A DNA stretch of 64,000 bases, from positions 186,001 to 250,000 of the forward strand of contig NZ_JAWQLY010000001.1 in assembly GCF_033446685.1 (NCBI RefSeq), read 5' to 3'. Below are positions 25,195 through 34,358 of the stretch, one piece after another; within the stretch, counting starts at the first letter, position 1, and each line of letters begins with the position of its first letter. Below the pieces are notes generated by a model. That model was not told the DNA's origin and searched no databases. It saw nothing but the letters and a program-made list of their open reading frames with translations. The stretch comes from Modicisalibacter sp033446685 (GTDB lineage: Bacteria > Pseudomonadota > Gammaproteobacteria > Pseudomonadales > Halomonadaceae). The translations under genes were made by a program, and so were the position numbers.

Positions 25195-27942
25195 GTGAGC
25201 ACGCGGTTTTTGCGGTATTTCTTCGAACCGAGGACCCTCGCGGTCATCGGTGCCTCGGAAAAGACCCATTCCATGGGCGGGCTGGTGATCCGCAACCTGA
25301 TCGACAGCGGCTTCCCGGGCAGCATCTGGGCCGTCAATCCCAAGGGCTACGCCAGCGTTCACGACAAGCCGTGCGTCAGGCGTGTTCATGAGTTGCCTCA
25401 AGTCCCCGATCTGGCGGTCGTCTGCTCGCCGGTGGCGGGCCTGCCCCGGCTCATCGAGCAACTCGGGCGCTTCGGCGTGCGTGCAGCCATGGTGCTCTCG
25501 GGCGGGGCGCATCTCGATGATCGCACTGGCGACGGCGGCTCGATTCGTGAACGCATGCTGGCCTCGGCGCGACGCTCGGGAATCCGTGTGCTGGGGCCTG
25601 AATGCCTGGGCATGATAGTCCCGGGGCGGCATCTCAACGCCACCTACGCCAGCCAGCCGGTGAAGGCCGGCCGCGTCGCCTACCTCGGCCAGTCGGGCAT
25701 GCTCGGCAACGCCATGATCGATTGGGCCGCCGGGCGCGGCATCGGCTTCTCCCACCTCGTTACGCTGGGCGATAGCGTCGACGTGATGCTGGCCGACCTG
25801 ATCGACTACATCAACCAGTACTCACCCTGCCAGGCGATGCTGCTGCACCTGGAGCGCATCCACGACGCCCAGCACTTCATGACCGCGCTGCGCGAATCGT
25901 CGCGCAATCGCTTGGTGCTGGCCATCAAGAGTGGCCGCACGCCGGGCTCCGATTTGTCCGGTGCGCCGCCGACCCCGGGCGTGGCCAACCGCGACGTGAT
26001 CGTCGATGCCGCGTTGGCCCGTGCCGGGGTGGTCCGGGTCGACGATTCCGACGAGCTGTTCGACGCGCTGGAAACGCTGTCGCGCATGAAGCCGCTGCGC
26101 GGGGATCGCCTGGCGATCGTCGCTAACGGCCTGGGGCCGGCCTTGCTGGCAATCGATAAGCTGATCGATGCCGGCGGACGGCTGGCGGAGTTTTCCGAGC
26201 AGACACGTCGGGCACTGACCGACGGCGAATTCGACATCAGCCTGCCGGGTCGCAACCCGGTCGATCTGGGCGGCAACGCTTCCCCCGAGCGTTTCGTCGA
26301 GGCGCTGGAGGTCGTCGCCGCGGATCCCAATACCGATGCCGTACTGGTGGTTCATGCGCCGACCCGCTTGGCACCGTCGCGGGCGACCGCTCAGGCGGTC
26401 GTCGCCAACCGACGGCGCTTCAAGCGCAATCTACTGACCAGCTGGATGGGGCTGGAAGAGGCGCTGTCGGCCCGCCACGAATGCAACCTGGCCGGGATCC
26501 CGACTTACATATCGCCCGAGAAGGCGGTCAAGGCCTTCATGCACATGGTGGATTATCAGCGGGTCCAGGCGCAGTTGCAGGAAACGCCGCCGAGCTTGCC
26601 GTTTACCACCACCGCGGCGATTCGCGAACGCTGCCATCGCTTGATCGGTGAGGCCAAGACGCGCCAGCGCGATCGATTGACCCACGAGGAGACCGCCCAG
26701 GTGCTGGCCGCCTACGGTATTCCGGCGGCGCCGAGCCGCTACGTATTCACCCCGCAGCAGGCCGCCGAGGCGGCCAGCGCCCTGTCGGGGCGCATGGCGC
26801 TCAAGATCGTCCATGAACGCAACTGCGTGCCGTTTCGCTATCGTCAGCACCCGCACAAGCTCTCGGCCGGGTTGCTGCAGGACCTGCAGACTCCCGAGGA
26901 GGTCGCCGACGGCGTCCGCCGTCTCGGCGCCAAGGTCGAAGAGAAGTTTCCCGACAGTCGCATCTATAGTTACTGTCTGCAGGAAATGCAGCGCGGCAAG
27001 CATTCGCTGCAATTGTGTGCGGGCATCACCCGCGATCCGATCTTCGGACCGGTGATTGTCTTCGGTATCGGCGGCTACAAGGTCAACGTGCTGGCCGACC
27101 GGCAGGTCGCCTTGCCGCCATTGAACATGACCCTGGCCAACGAGCTGATCGAGCGCACCCACGCGGCGAAACTGATCGGCGAGCATTCCCGCGATCCGCA
27201 GCGGGATATCGAGCGGCTCGGGCAATTGCTGGTCAAGCTCTCCCAGATGGCCTCGGACCTGCCCGAGCTCAAGGGCCTGGAGCTCAATCCGCTACTGCTC
27301 AACAGCGAGGGCCTGGTGGCCGTCGACTTCGCGATGGATCTCGGCGAGCCGGCACGCCACGCCATCATGCCGTATCCCGAAGAGCTGCGTGAGTGGGTCG
27401 AACTGAGCAACGGCATGCGCGTCGAGATTCGCCCGATCCGCGGCGAGGATGCGCCGTTGATCTCGGAATTCCATGCCCAGCTTTCCGAAGAGAGCATTCG
27501 TTTTCGCTACTTCCATAACAAGGCCGATCTCAGCAAGCGCGACCTGTCGCGGCTGGCCCAGATCAATTACGACCGCCAAATGGCCTTCATCGCCGAGCAT
27601 CAGCGCGCCGACGGCAGCAAGGAGATGCTCGGCGTGGTGCGGGTCTGGAACGACCCCGACAACATCCGTACCGAGTTCTCGGTGATCATTCGCGACGACA
27701 TGCATGGCCATGGCCTGGGGCGACTGTTGATGGAAAAGATGATCCGCTACAGCCGGGGCCTGGGCACCCTGGAAATGGTCGGCAAGATCATGGTCGATAA
27801 CGGCCCGATGCGCTCGTTGATGAAACGGCTCGGCTTCACCAGTCACTACAACATGGAAGAGCAGGTCGTCGATGCCGTCCTGCGGCTCAACGAACCCGCC
27901 AGCGATTGGCAGCGTCATCGCCTCGAGAACCAGCCCTACTGA
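25195..27942 (+). CDS. Pat/YfiQ-like protein lysine acetyltransferase (ADP-forming acyl-CoA synthetase-GNAT fusion)
   Basis: A 915-residue protein: CoA-binding and ligase-like domains (1-460, with VIGASEKTHSMGG and YLGQSGMLGNAM), an ATP-grasp-like domain (about 490-705, VFGIGGYKVNVL) and a C-terminal GNAT domain (about 740-900, with FSVIIRDDMHGHGLGRLLME for acetyl-CoA). This is the architecture of Pat/YfiQ (Pka), which acetylates and inactivates acetyl-CoA synthetase and other proteins. The start is GTG 25195 after AAGGAGAG. A hairpin (27951-27970) follows the gene. It is divergent from the HDAC-like gene. Confidence 0.9.
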   Translation: MSTRFLRYFFEPRTLAVIGASEKTHSMGGLVIRNLIDSGFPGSIWAVNPKGYASVHDKPCVRRVHELPQVPDLAVVCSPVAGLPRLIEQLGRFGVRAAMVLSGGAHLDDRTGDGGSIRERMLASARRSGIRVLGPECLGMIVPGRHLNATYASQPVKAGRVAYLGQSGMLGNAMIDWAAGRGIGFSHLVTLGDSVDVMLADLIDYINQYSPCQAMLLHLERIHDAQHFMTALRESSRNRLVLAIKSGRTPGSDLSGAPPTPGVANRDVIVDAALARAGVVRVDDSDELFDALETLSRMKPLRGDRLAIVANGLGPALLAIDKLIDAGGRLAEFSEQTRRALTDGEFDISLPGRNPVDLGGNASPERFVEALEVVAADPNTDAVLVVHAPTRLAPSRATAQAVVANRRRFKRNLLTSWMGLEEALSARHECNLAGIPTYISPEKAVKAFMHMVDYQRVQAQLQETPPSLPFTTTAAIRERCHRLIGEAKTRQRDRLTHEETAQVLAAYGIPAAPSRYVFTPQQAAEAASALSGRMALKIVHERNCVPFRYRQHPHKLSAGLLQDLQTPEEVADGVRRLGAKVEEKFPDSRIYSYCLQEMQRGKHSLQLCAGITRDPIFGPVIVFGIGGYKVNVLADRQVALPPLNMTLANELIERTHAAKLIGEHSRDPQRDIERLGQLLVKLSQMASDLPELKGLELNPLLLNSEGLVAVDFAMDLGEPARHAIMPYPEELREWVELSNGMRVEIRPIRGEDAPLISEFHAQLSEESIRFRYFHNKADLSKRDLSRLAQINYDRQMAFIAEHQRADGSKEMLGVVRVWNDPDNIRTEFSVIIRDDMHGHGLGRLLMEKMIRYSRGLGTLEMVGKIMVDNGPMRSLMKRLGFTSHYNMEEQVVDAVLRLNEPASDWQRHRLENQPY

Positions 27943-28010
27943 GCGGTTCTGGAAGCCGAAGCAGGCTTCCGGGGAAGTTGAACCGTTGATCAATCATCAG
28001 TAGTTCTGAT

Positions 28011-28056
28011 TTGAAGCTATATTAATAAGATTGTATGATGCGGCAAGAATTATAAT
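28011..28056 (+). promoter_or_regulatory. proVWX promoter region
   Basis: A good sigma-70 promoter: -35 TTGAAG (28011-28016), 17-bp spacer, -10 TATGAT (28034-28039). A second perfect -10 TATAAT is at 28051-28056 with a poorer -35. The surrounding DNA is AT-rich and probably curved, as in osmoregulated proU promoters. The leader before proV is about 100 nt. Confidence 0.55.
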
Positions 28057-28153
28057 CACTCGTTATGGAACTGCGGCGCTGCGATTGCGAAGAGAAATCT
28101 TCGACGCGTCGTTTCGTATCAAACAAAACGATCACGACATACAGGCAAAGCCG

Positions 28154-29356
28154 ATGAGCGAAACGCAACAGACCAAGATTCAGGTACGCGGCCTGAGCAA
28201 GGTCTTCGGCAACCAGCCGAAGAAGGCACTGGAACTGCGAGACAAGGGCAAGAGTCGCGGGGAAATCCTCGAGCAGACCGGTCAGACACTGGGCCTTTCG
28301 AATGTCAGCTTCGATGTCTACGAGGGTGAACTGCTGGTCATCATGGGCCTCTCGGGCTCGGGAAAGTCGACGCTGATCCGCTGCCTCAATCGCCTCATAG
28401 AGCCGACCGAAGGCGAGATCGTCATCGGCGGCGAGAACATTCCCAAGCTCTCCGAGAAAGAGTTGCTGCACTGCCGACGTCGCCATTTCTCGATGGTATT
28501 CCAGAATTTCGCGCTCTTTCCGCACCGTACCGTGCAGCAGAACGCCGAATACGGCCTCGAGATTAGAGGCATAGACAAGCAGGAGCGTATCCAGCGTGCC
28601 CGTGATTCCCTCAAGCAAGTCGGCCTCGAGGGGTGGGAAGACGCCTTGCCCAACCAGCTTTCCGGGGGCATGCAACAGCGCGTCGGCCTGGCACGGGCGC
28701 TGGCCAACGATTCGACCGTGATGTTGATGGACGAGGCCTTTTCGGCGCTCGATCCGCTGATCCGCAAGGACATGCAGCAGGAATTGCTCGAGCTGCAGCA
28801 CCGCATGAAGAAGACCACCATCTTCATCACCCACGATCTCGACGAGGCCCTGAGCATCGGCGACCGCATCATCCTGTTGAAGGATGGCGAGATCGTTCAG
28901 ATCGGCAAACCCGAGGAGATCCTCACCAATCCCGCCGACGATTACGTCGCCCGCTTCATCGAAGGGGTCGACATGTCGCGCATCCTTACCGCACGCAGTG
29001 CCATGCGTCCGGTACGCGCCACCGCACGTGAGGACGACGGTCCGCGCACGGTACTGCGCAAGCTCAGCGAGAACAGCCTGGATTCGATCTATGTCACCAG
29101 CCGCGAGCGCAAGCTACTCGGGCTGGTCGAAGCCGACGCCGCCGACCGGGCGGCCAAGGAGGGTGTTCAGTCCATCAAGGAACTGATTCACAACGACTTC
29201 CCCAAGGTTGGCCCGGATGAACCGCTGCACAATCTGTTCGCGATGTTCAACGAGAAGAGCTACCCGATCGCCGTGATCGACGAAGACCAGCGCCTGCTCG
29301 GCGTGGTGGTCAAGGGCGCCGTGCTGGCGGAACTGGCTGAAGCTGGAGAACACTAA
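28154..29356 (+). CDS. proV: Glycine betaine/proline ABC transporter ATP-binding protein ProV
   Basis: A 400-residue ATPase, the exact length of E. coli ProV. Walker A is MGLSGSGKST, signature LSGGMQQRVGLARAL, Walker B VMLMDEAFSALD, and the switch region FITHDLDEAL. Two CBS-like segments follow (about 285-395) that sense ionic strength in the OpuA/ProU family. The N-terminal KKALELRDKGKSRGEILEQTG insertion is typical of ProV. The start at 28154 aligns with the family; the upstream TTG frame lies over the promoter. The stop is followed directly by the proW ATG. Confidence 0.95.
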   Translation: MSETQQTKIQVRGLSKVFGNQPKKALELRDKGKSRGEILEQTGQTLGLSNVSFDVYEGELLVIMGLSGSGKSTLIRCLNRLIEPTEGEIVIGGENIPKLSEKELLHCRRRHFSMVFQNFALFPHRTVQQNAEYGLEIRGIDKQERIQRARDSLKQVGLEGWEDALPNQLSGGMQQRVGLARALANDSTVMLMDEAFSALDPLIRKDMQQELLELQHRMKKTTIFITHDLDEALSIGDRIILLKDGEIVQIGKPEEILTNPADDYVARFIEGVDMSRILTARSAMRPVRATAREDDGPRTVLRKLSENSLDSIYVTSRERKLLGLVEADAADRAAKEGVQSIKELIHNDFPKVGPDEPLHNLFAMFNEKSYPIAVIDEDQRLLGVVVKGAVLAELAEAGEH

Positions 29357-30199
29357 ATGGCTATCGATATTCCCCGCATACCGCTCGGCGATTGGATCGA
29401 GACCGGCCTGGACTTCCTGACGACCGAGTATTCGTCCGTGACCCGTGGCATCTCACGATTCACCCAGGGCGGGATCAACACCATCAACGATGGCTTGGCC
29501 TGGATGCCGGAATGGGCGCTGATGGCGCTCCTCGCACTGCTCTGCTGGCGTGTATCGGGCATCCGCCTGGCGATTGGCTCGTTACTCGGCCTGGCGCTGA
29601 TCTGGAACATGGGCCTCTGGTACCCCATGATCGAATCGCTGACGCTAGTGGTATTCGCCACCCTGGTGGCCGTGGTCATCGCGTTGCCGGTGGGCATACT
29701 CGGGGCGCTGTCCGACCGGCTGTATAGCCTGATCATGCCGGTGTTGGACTTCATGCAGACCATGCCGGCCTTCGTCTACCTGATTCCGGCGATTCCTTTT
29801 TTCGGAATCGGTTCGGTCTCGGCGATCTTCGCCACGGTGATCTTCTCAATGCCGCCGGCGATCCGCTTCACCACCCTGGGTATTCGTCAGGTTCCCAAGG
29901 AACTCATCGAGGCGGCCGATGCCTTCGGCTCGACACGTAGCCAGAAACTGTTCAAGGTACAGTTACCGCTGTCGTTGCCGACCATCATGGCGGGCATCAA
30001 TCAGACCATCATGCTGGCCCTGTCGATGGTCGTGATCGCCGCCATGATCGGTGCCGATGGTCTGGGCAGCGAGGTCTGGAAAGCGATTCAGCGCCTGCGC
30101 CCGGGCGACGGCTTCGAAGCGGGTATCGCCGTGGTCATCCTGGCCATGCTGCTGGATCGCCTGACCCAGGCGTTCCGCAAACCCACGAAGGCGCGTTAA
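29357..30199 (+). CDS. proW: Glycine betaine/proline ABC transporter permease ProW
   Basis: A 280-residue permease with about six or seven membrane helices and the BPD signature IEAADAFGSTRSQKLFKVQLP. It is shorter than E. coli ProW (354), lacking much of the long periplasmic N-terminal tail. It starts immediately after the proV stop (TAAATG). Confidence 0.94.
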   Translation: MAIDIPRIPLGDWIETGLDFLTTEYSSVTRGISRFTQGGINTINDGLAWMPEWALMALLALLCWRVSGIRLAIGSLLGLALIWNMGLWYPMIESLTLVVFATLVAVVIALPVGILGALSDRLYSLIMPVLDFMQTMPAFVYLIPAIPFFGIGSVSAIFATVIFSMPPAIRFTTLGIRQVPKELIEAADAFGSTRSQKLFKVQLPLSLPTIMAGINQTIMLALSMVVIAAMIGADGLGSEVWKAIQRLRPGDGFEAGIAVVILAMLLDRLTQAFRKPTKAR

Positions 30200-30231
30200 G
30201 ACGTCGCAGCCGGTGCCCTGGATGGGCCCGG

Positions 30232-30265
30232 CGGGTGCCGTTCGGAGGCAGGTGATCGGCACCCG
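30232..30265 (+). promoter_or_regulatory. Stem-loop in the proW-proX gap
   Basis: CGGGTGCCG (30232-30240) pairs with CGGCACCCG (30257-30265), a 9-bp stem with a 16-base loop and no T-run. Such intercistronic hairpins often stabilise the mRNA of the binding protein so that it is made in excess over the permease. Confidence 0.4.
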
Positions 30266-30294
30266 GATTCTCAACCAAAAAGAAGGGGAAAGTG

Positions 30295-31179
30295 ATGAAA
30301 ACGGTCAATGCTATGTCACGTGCCGTACGTTTCGGTTCGTTGATGATGGTCGCCGGGCTGGGCGCCAGTGGCGTCGTCCAGGCGCAGGAGGAAGGCAAGG
30401 GCACGGTGACGCTGGCATACGTCGAGTGGTCATCCGAAGTCGCCTCCACCAACGTGGTTCGCGCGGTACTCGAGGACATGGGCTACGACGTCGAAATGTC
30501 GTCGCTGTCGGCGGCGGCGATGTGGCAGGCGGTGGCCTACGGCGATGCCGATGGCATGGTCGCGGCCTGGTTGCCGACGACCCACAAGAACTACCTTGCA
30601 CAGACCGAGGACAAGGTCGTCGATCTGGGCACCAACCTCGACGGCACCAAGCTCGGCCTCGCAGTACCGGCCTATACCGACATCGACTCCATCAAGGAGT
30701 TCGGCGAGAAGGCCGACCTCGTCGATGGCGAAATCATCGGTATCGATCCCGGCGCCGGTCTGATGGGCCTGACCGAGGACGTCATCGACGAGTATGGCCT
30801 TCAGGGCGACATCAAGCTACGCAGCGGGAGCGGCGCCACCATGACCGCCGCGCTGCAGTCGGCCATCCAGAACAAGGACGACATAGTCGTTACTGCCTGG
30901 ACGCCGCACTGGATGTTCTCGCGCTGGGATCTCAAGTATCTCGACGATCCCAAGAACGTCTATGGCGATGCCGAGCAGATTCATACCATCGTCCGCCAGG
31001 GCCTCGAGAAGGACATGCCGGCAGTCTACGAAGTCCTCGACAACTTCGAATGGACACCGGAGCAGATGGGCGAAGTCATGCTCATGAATCAGGAAGAGGG
31101 TGCCGACCCCTACGCCAACGCCCAGAAATGGGTCGAGGAACACCCCGAGGTCGTCAACGAATGGAAAGGCGAGAGCTAA
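30295..31179 (+). CDS. proX: Glycine betaine-binding periplasmic protein ProX
   Basis: A 294-residue OpuAC-family binding protein: signal peptide ends near GVVQAQEE; the mature part has LAYVEWSSEVASTNVV, AAMWQAVAYGDADG and VTAWTPHWMF, with several Trp/Tyr that form the aromatic cage for the quaternary ammonium group. ATG 30295 is preferred over GTG 30292; both share the AGAAGGGG box. Third gene of proVWX; a terminator follows. Confidence 0.93.
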   Translation: MKTVNAMSRAVRFGSLMMVAGLGASGVVQAQEEGKGTVTLAYVEWSSEVASTNVVRAVLEDMGYDVEMSSLSAAAMWQAVAYGDADGMVAAWLPTTHKNYLAQTEDKVVDLGTNLDGTKLGLAVPAYTDIDSIKEFGEKADLVDGEIIGIDPGAGLMGLTEDVIDEYGLQGDIKLRSGSGATMTAALQSAIQNKDDIVVTAWTPHWMFSRWDLKYLDDPKNVYGDAEQIHTIVRQGLEKDMPAVYEVLDNFEWTPEQMGEVMLMNQEEGADPYANAQKWVEEHPEVVNEWKGES

Positions 31180-31209
31180 GCCTTCGCTCCGGCGAGATCC
31201 GTTGACGCG

Positions 31210-31239
31210 AAAGCGCCCGGCCTAGGCCGGGCGCTTTTT
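31210..31239 (+). terminator. Terminator of proVWX
   Basis: AAAGCGCCCGGCC/GGCCGGGCGCTTT, a 13-bp stem with a TA centre, followed by TT; a textbook rho-independent terminator 30 bp after proX. It lies also at the 3' end of the convergent pdxH. Confidence 0.88.
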
Positions 31240-31260
31240 CGTATAGGGCTCGTGACGGCT

Positions 31261-31902
31261 TCAGGGCGCCAGACGCACCTTGTTCCAGCTGTCGTCGTGA
31301 CGCCGGTAGCGCAGCCGGTCGTGAAGACGATCGGTCTGACCCTGCCAGAATTCGACAATCTCCGGCACGACGCGATAACCGCCCCAGTGCGGTGGGCGAT
31401 CCACCTCCTGGCCGTTGTAGAGCCGCTCGAAGCGATCCTTGCGCTCCTCGATCCACGTCCGGTCGGGGATCTCGACGCCTTGCTGCGATATCCAGGCACC
31501 CAACTGGCTGGCCCGTGGGCGATTCTGGAAGTAGTGATCCGACTCGCTCTCGTCGACCTGAACCACTCGCCCCTCGACACGCACCTGGCGCTGGGTAGCC
31601 GGCCACCAGAAGACCAGGGCGGCGTGCGGGACATTGGCAAGTTCCGCGCCCTTGTGGCTCTGATAGCTGGTGTAGAAAGCGAAGCCACGCTCATCGATGC
31701 CCTTGAGCAGCACGATCCGCGCATGGGGCAGTCCCAGGCTGTCGACGGTTGCCAGGGTCATGGCATTGGCGTCGTCGGCTTCGCGCTCGAGCGCCTGCGC
31801 GAGCCACTGCTGAAACAGCTGCAATGGCTCGTCAGGCGTACTGCTGGCGTCGAGGTGGTCACCGCTGTAATTGCGTCTGACGTCTGCGATATCGGTGTTC
31901 AT
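31261..31902 (-). CDS. pdxH: Pyridoxamine/pyridoxine 5'-phosphate oxidase
   Basis: A 213-residue FMN-dependent oxidase (E. coli 218) with MTLATVDSLGLPHARIVLLK, FYTSYQSHKGAELANVP, NRPRASQLGAWIS and the C-terminal WGGYRVVPEIVEFWQG and RLHDRLRYRR. It makes the coenzyme pyridoxal 5'-phosphate, needed here by EctB and others. The start at 31902 follows CCAGGAGA; the frame upstream to 32085 is unlikely. Confidence 0.95.
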   Translation of the reverse strand: MNTDIADVRRNYSGDHLDASSTPDEPLQLFQQWLAQALEREADDANAMTLATVDSLGLPHARIVLLKGIDERGFAFYTSYQSHKGAELANVPHAALVFWWPATQRQVRVEGRVVQVDESESDHYFQNRPRASQLGAWISQQGVEIPDRTWIEERKDRFERLYNGQEVDRPPHWGGYRVVPEIVEFWQGQTDRLHDRLRYRRHDDSWNKVRLAP

Positions 31903-32068
31903 GGCGTTCTCCTGGTATTTCTCTTCATGATCGCTGCTGAGCCGGCCGCACTCAAGGCGATCGAGGCAAAACGCTGTCGATGGCGCATCGCGAAGTGTGG
32001 CGACGTTACTCCCATGATCGGTATAAAGAGGCGGCATGGCCAGTGTCGGGAAATAGGGAGAAAGGCCG

Positions 32069-33322
32069 TCATCCCCATTGCGCATGGGCCGCGAAGATCA
32101 GCCCGCAGGCCAGCCAGCCGAGTACCGCATAAGGCAGGTTCCAACTCAGCATGTCGCGGGCATTGACGCCATAGCGGGCGCACAGCACGAGATTGCTGCC
32201 GGATAGCGGGCTGCTTCCGGTGCCCAGCGCCCAGCCCATCAGGAAGACCATGCCCAGTAGCGTCGGGTCAGGATCGAGGGTCGTCAGCAACGGCGCCAGC
32301 GTGGTCACGCTGACCAGGGGGTGGATGCCGACGAACGCCACCACCACGATGACCCCCAGGCTCAGCCAGGCCTGCCAATGACCGTAGTCGACGAACGGCA
32401 GCGAGAGCCCGGCGGGATAACTGGCGAGCAGCGCGCTCAGACCGCTGGATAGCACCCCGGCGGCCAGAAACAGTGCGAACTGGGGCACCAGCCGCGCCAG
32501 GCCGTGGTCGAGCTGCTGTCGCAACCGTGCACGACGTTCGTGCCGGGGAGCCAGCAGCAGGGCGGCGATGGGCGAGACGATACTGATGATCAACGGGATC
32601 GACATCTCCGGCCGCCACCAGTGCATCACCATCACGGTGGCCGCCAGGACACCAGGGAGAACCAGGGCGCCGGCGTTCAGCGGATAGCCGACGAACGGGC
32701 CTCGAACGCGCAGCACGTCCAGGGCCACCAGGCTCAACAGCAGCGAGGCGCAAGCCGCGCCCCACGGCAGCAGCGCCGTGAAGTCGAGCCCCGGTGCGTA
32801 GGTAAGCGCGACCCCCATGGCCACGAAGAAGGGCGACCAGGCGGCGGCGGCCGGGAATGCCCGACCCAGCACCATCGCCTGACGCCGGCTCAACTTGCCG
32901 TCGCGCTGCATGCGATCGGCGAACAGGAACAGCGCCGAGAGATTGATCACCGCGCCGAACAGATGAACGCCGAACAGCGTCCCCCAGAGGCTGCCGCTGC
33001 GCGGGCGTCCGTCCGCAGGCTGGGCGGGTGTCGCCATCGATAGAAAGCTGACCCCGGCGAACATCATCAGCAGGGCCTGGTTGATGGTCAGTGCCTGAAT
33101 CGGCGCGTAGGGCGTATCGCGAAGCAACGCCGCCAGCCATATCAGGGCCCCGGCGCCACCCAGCCACAGCACCTGATGACGCGATGCCCGCGGTAGTTGC
33201 CGGGCCAGGCGCAGGGTGGCCAGCCAACTGAGCGCCGCCGCCGGCCACATCGGCCAGCCAGCCAGGGTGCTCACGATGCTCGTCGCGAGCATGGCCAGGA
33301 TCAGCGCGCTAGAGGGCTTCAC
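32069..33322 (-). CDS. Polytopic inner membrane protein of unknown function, permease-like
   Basis: A 417-residue, very hydrophobic protein with about ten to twelve predicted membrane helices. I cannot assign a family with certainty. The C-terminal region with a polar loop between helices (GTGSSPLSGSNLVLCARYG) and a symmetrical earlier half recall ion-transporter superfamily permeases (TRAP-T large subunit, GntP or NhaD-like), so an anion or dicarboxylate carrier is conceivable. The GTG start at 33322 overlaps the DUF2069 stop (GTGA), which decides the start. Last gene of the arsC-wrbA-DUF2069 operon. Confidence 0.7.
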   Translation of the reverse strand: MKPSSALILAMLATSIVSTLAGWPMWPAAALSWLATLRLARQLPRASRHQVLWLGGAGALIWLAALLRDTPYAPIQALTINQALLMMFAGVSFLSMATPAQPADGRPRSGSLWGTLFGVHLFGAVINLSALFLFADRMQRDGKLSRRQAMVLGRAFPAAAAWSPFFVAMGVALTYAPGLDFTALLPWGAACASLLLSLVALDVLRVRGPFVGYPLNAGALVLPGVLAATVMVMHWWRPEMSIPLIISIVSPIAALLLAPRHERRARLRQQLDHGLARLVPQFALFLAAGVLSSGLSALLASYPAGLSLPFVDYGHWQAWLSLGVIVVVAFVGIHPLVSVTTLAPLLTTLDPDPTLLGMVFLMGWALGTGSSPLSGSNLVLCARYGVNARDMLSWNLPYAVLGWLACGLIFAAHAQWG

Positions 33323-33708
33323 CGGCGCAGCAGGCGACTTTGCCAGCGGGCGTACAGCGCGCTGGCGAAGAACAGCACCAGCGCCGCCAGCACCTCGAGC
33401 CAGCCCAGCCAGGCCTGGCCGGGTAGCGTGGTGAGCATCGCCCCCTGGGCGATGTACAGCAGGCTGACGAAGGCCAGCCAGGCGTGGCCGCGCGGCCGTC
33501 GAGTCAGGATCGAAGGCAGGAAGAGCACCAGCGGCAAGGCCCGGACCAGCACCGGCAGCCACTCGATCCCATGGTTGCTACGCAGTTGCCAGCCGCTGAT
33601 CAACAGCAGTGCGATGAGCAGCACGAAGCTGATCAGGACGGCCTGACGCGCGTTCCGGGTCAGCGATTCGAGCCCGTGGCGCGCCTCGAGCCGTTCGAGT
33701 CCGCTCAT
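33319..33708 (-). CDS. DUF2069 membrane protein
   Basis: A 129-residue protein with four hydrophobic segments (starting about residues 23, 51, 75 and 100), matching the DUF2069 family, whose genes commonly follow wrbA in gammaproteobacteria. Function unknown. The start at 33708 overlaps the wrbA stop (ATGA). Confidence 0.82.
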   Translation of the reverse strand: MSGLERLEARHGLESLTRNARQAVLISFVLLIALLLISGWQLRSNHGIEWLPVLVRALPLVLFLPSILTRRPRGHAWLAFVSLLYIAQGAMLTTLPGQAWLGWLEVLAALVLFFASALYARWQSRLLRR

Positions 33709-34328
33709 CGGGTGCTTCCCTGGGTCGTCTGTAAGGCCAGCGCCAATCGTGCGATACGCTTGCCCTGGGCATAGGCCAGCTCCCGTTCGGTATCGTCGAC
33801 GCTGCGCTCGCCGCGGGCGCCGGCGACATGGCTGGCCCCGTACGGAGTGCCACCGGAAGTCGTCGCCACGAGTCCGGGTTCGCTGTAGGGAACGCCGGCA
33901 TACACCATGCCGTGATGCAGCAGGGGAACCAGCATCGTCAGCAGGGTCGCTTCCTGGCCGCCATGCAGGCTGGCGGTGGAGGTGAAGCCGGTCGCCGGCT
34001 TGTTGACCAGCGTCCCGTTCAGCCACAGCTCACTGGTGCCGTCCAGGAAGTACTTGAGCGGCGCGGCCATGTTACCGAAGCGCGTAGGGCTGCCGATCGC
34101 CAGGCCGGCGCAGCCGCGCAGGTCATCGAGCGTCGCGTAGATCGCGCCCTCGGCTGGGATCTCCGGCTCGACCGCTTCGCTGACCGCGGAGACCGCCGGC
34201 ACCGTGCGCAGCCGGGCGTCGATGCCAGCCTGGCTTTCGATGCCGGCCACCAGCTGTTCGGCCAGGCTGCGGGTGGCCCCGAAGCGCGAGTAATAGAGGA
34301 CCAGCACGTAGGGACGTGAATCGCTCAT
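33705..34328 (-). CDS. wrbA: NAD(P)H:quinone oxidoreductase, WrbA type
   Basis: A 207-residue flavodoxin-fold enzyme with YYSRFGATRSLAEQL for the FMN phosphate loop, GSPTRFGNMAAPLKYFLD, and FTSTASLHGGQEATLLTML. It reduces quinones by two electrons, avoiding semiquinone radicals. It lies 30 bp after arsC and overlaps DUF2069. Confidence 0.92.
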   Translation of the reverse strand: MSDSRPYVLVLYYSRFGATRSLAEQLVAGIESQAGIDARLRTVPAVSAVSEAVEPEIPAEGAIYATLDDLRGCAGLAIGSPTRFGNMAAPLKYFLDGTSELWLNGTLVNKPATGFTSTASLHGGQEATLLTMLVPLLHHGMVYAGVPYSEPGLVATTSGGTPYGASHVAGARGERSVDDTERELAYAQGKRIARLALALQTTQGSTR

Positions 34329-34358
34329 GACAGCTCCTTGTTGACTGCAATCGACCGC

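Noticed and set aside
27951..27970. Terminator after the Pat-like gene
   Set aside because: GGAAGCC/GGCTTCC stem is only 7 bp and lacks a T-run; mentioned within the gene entry but not called.
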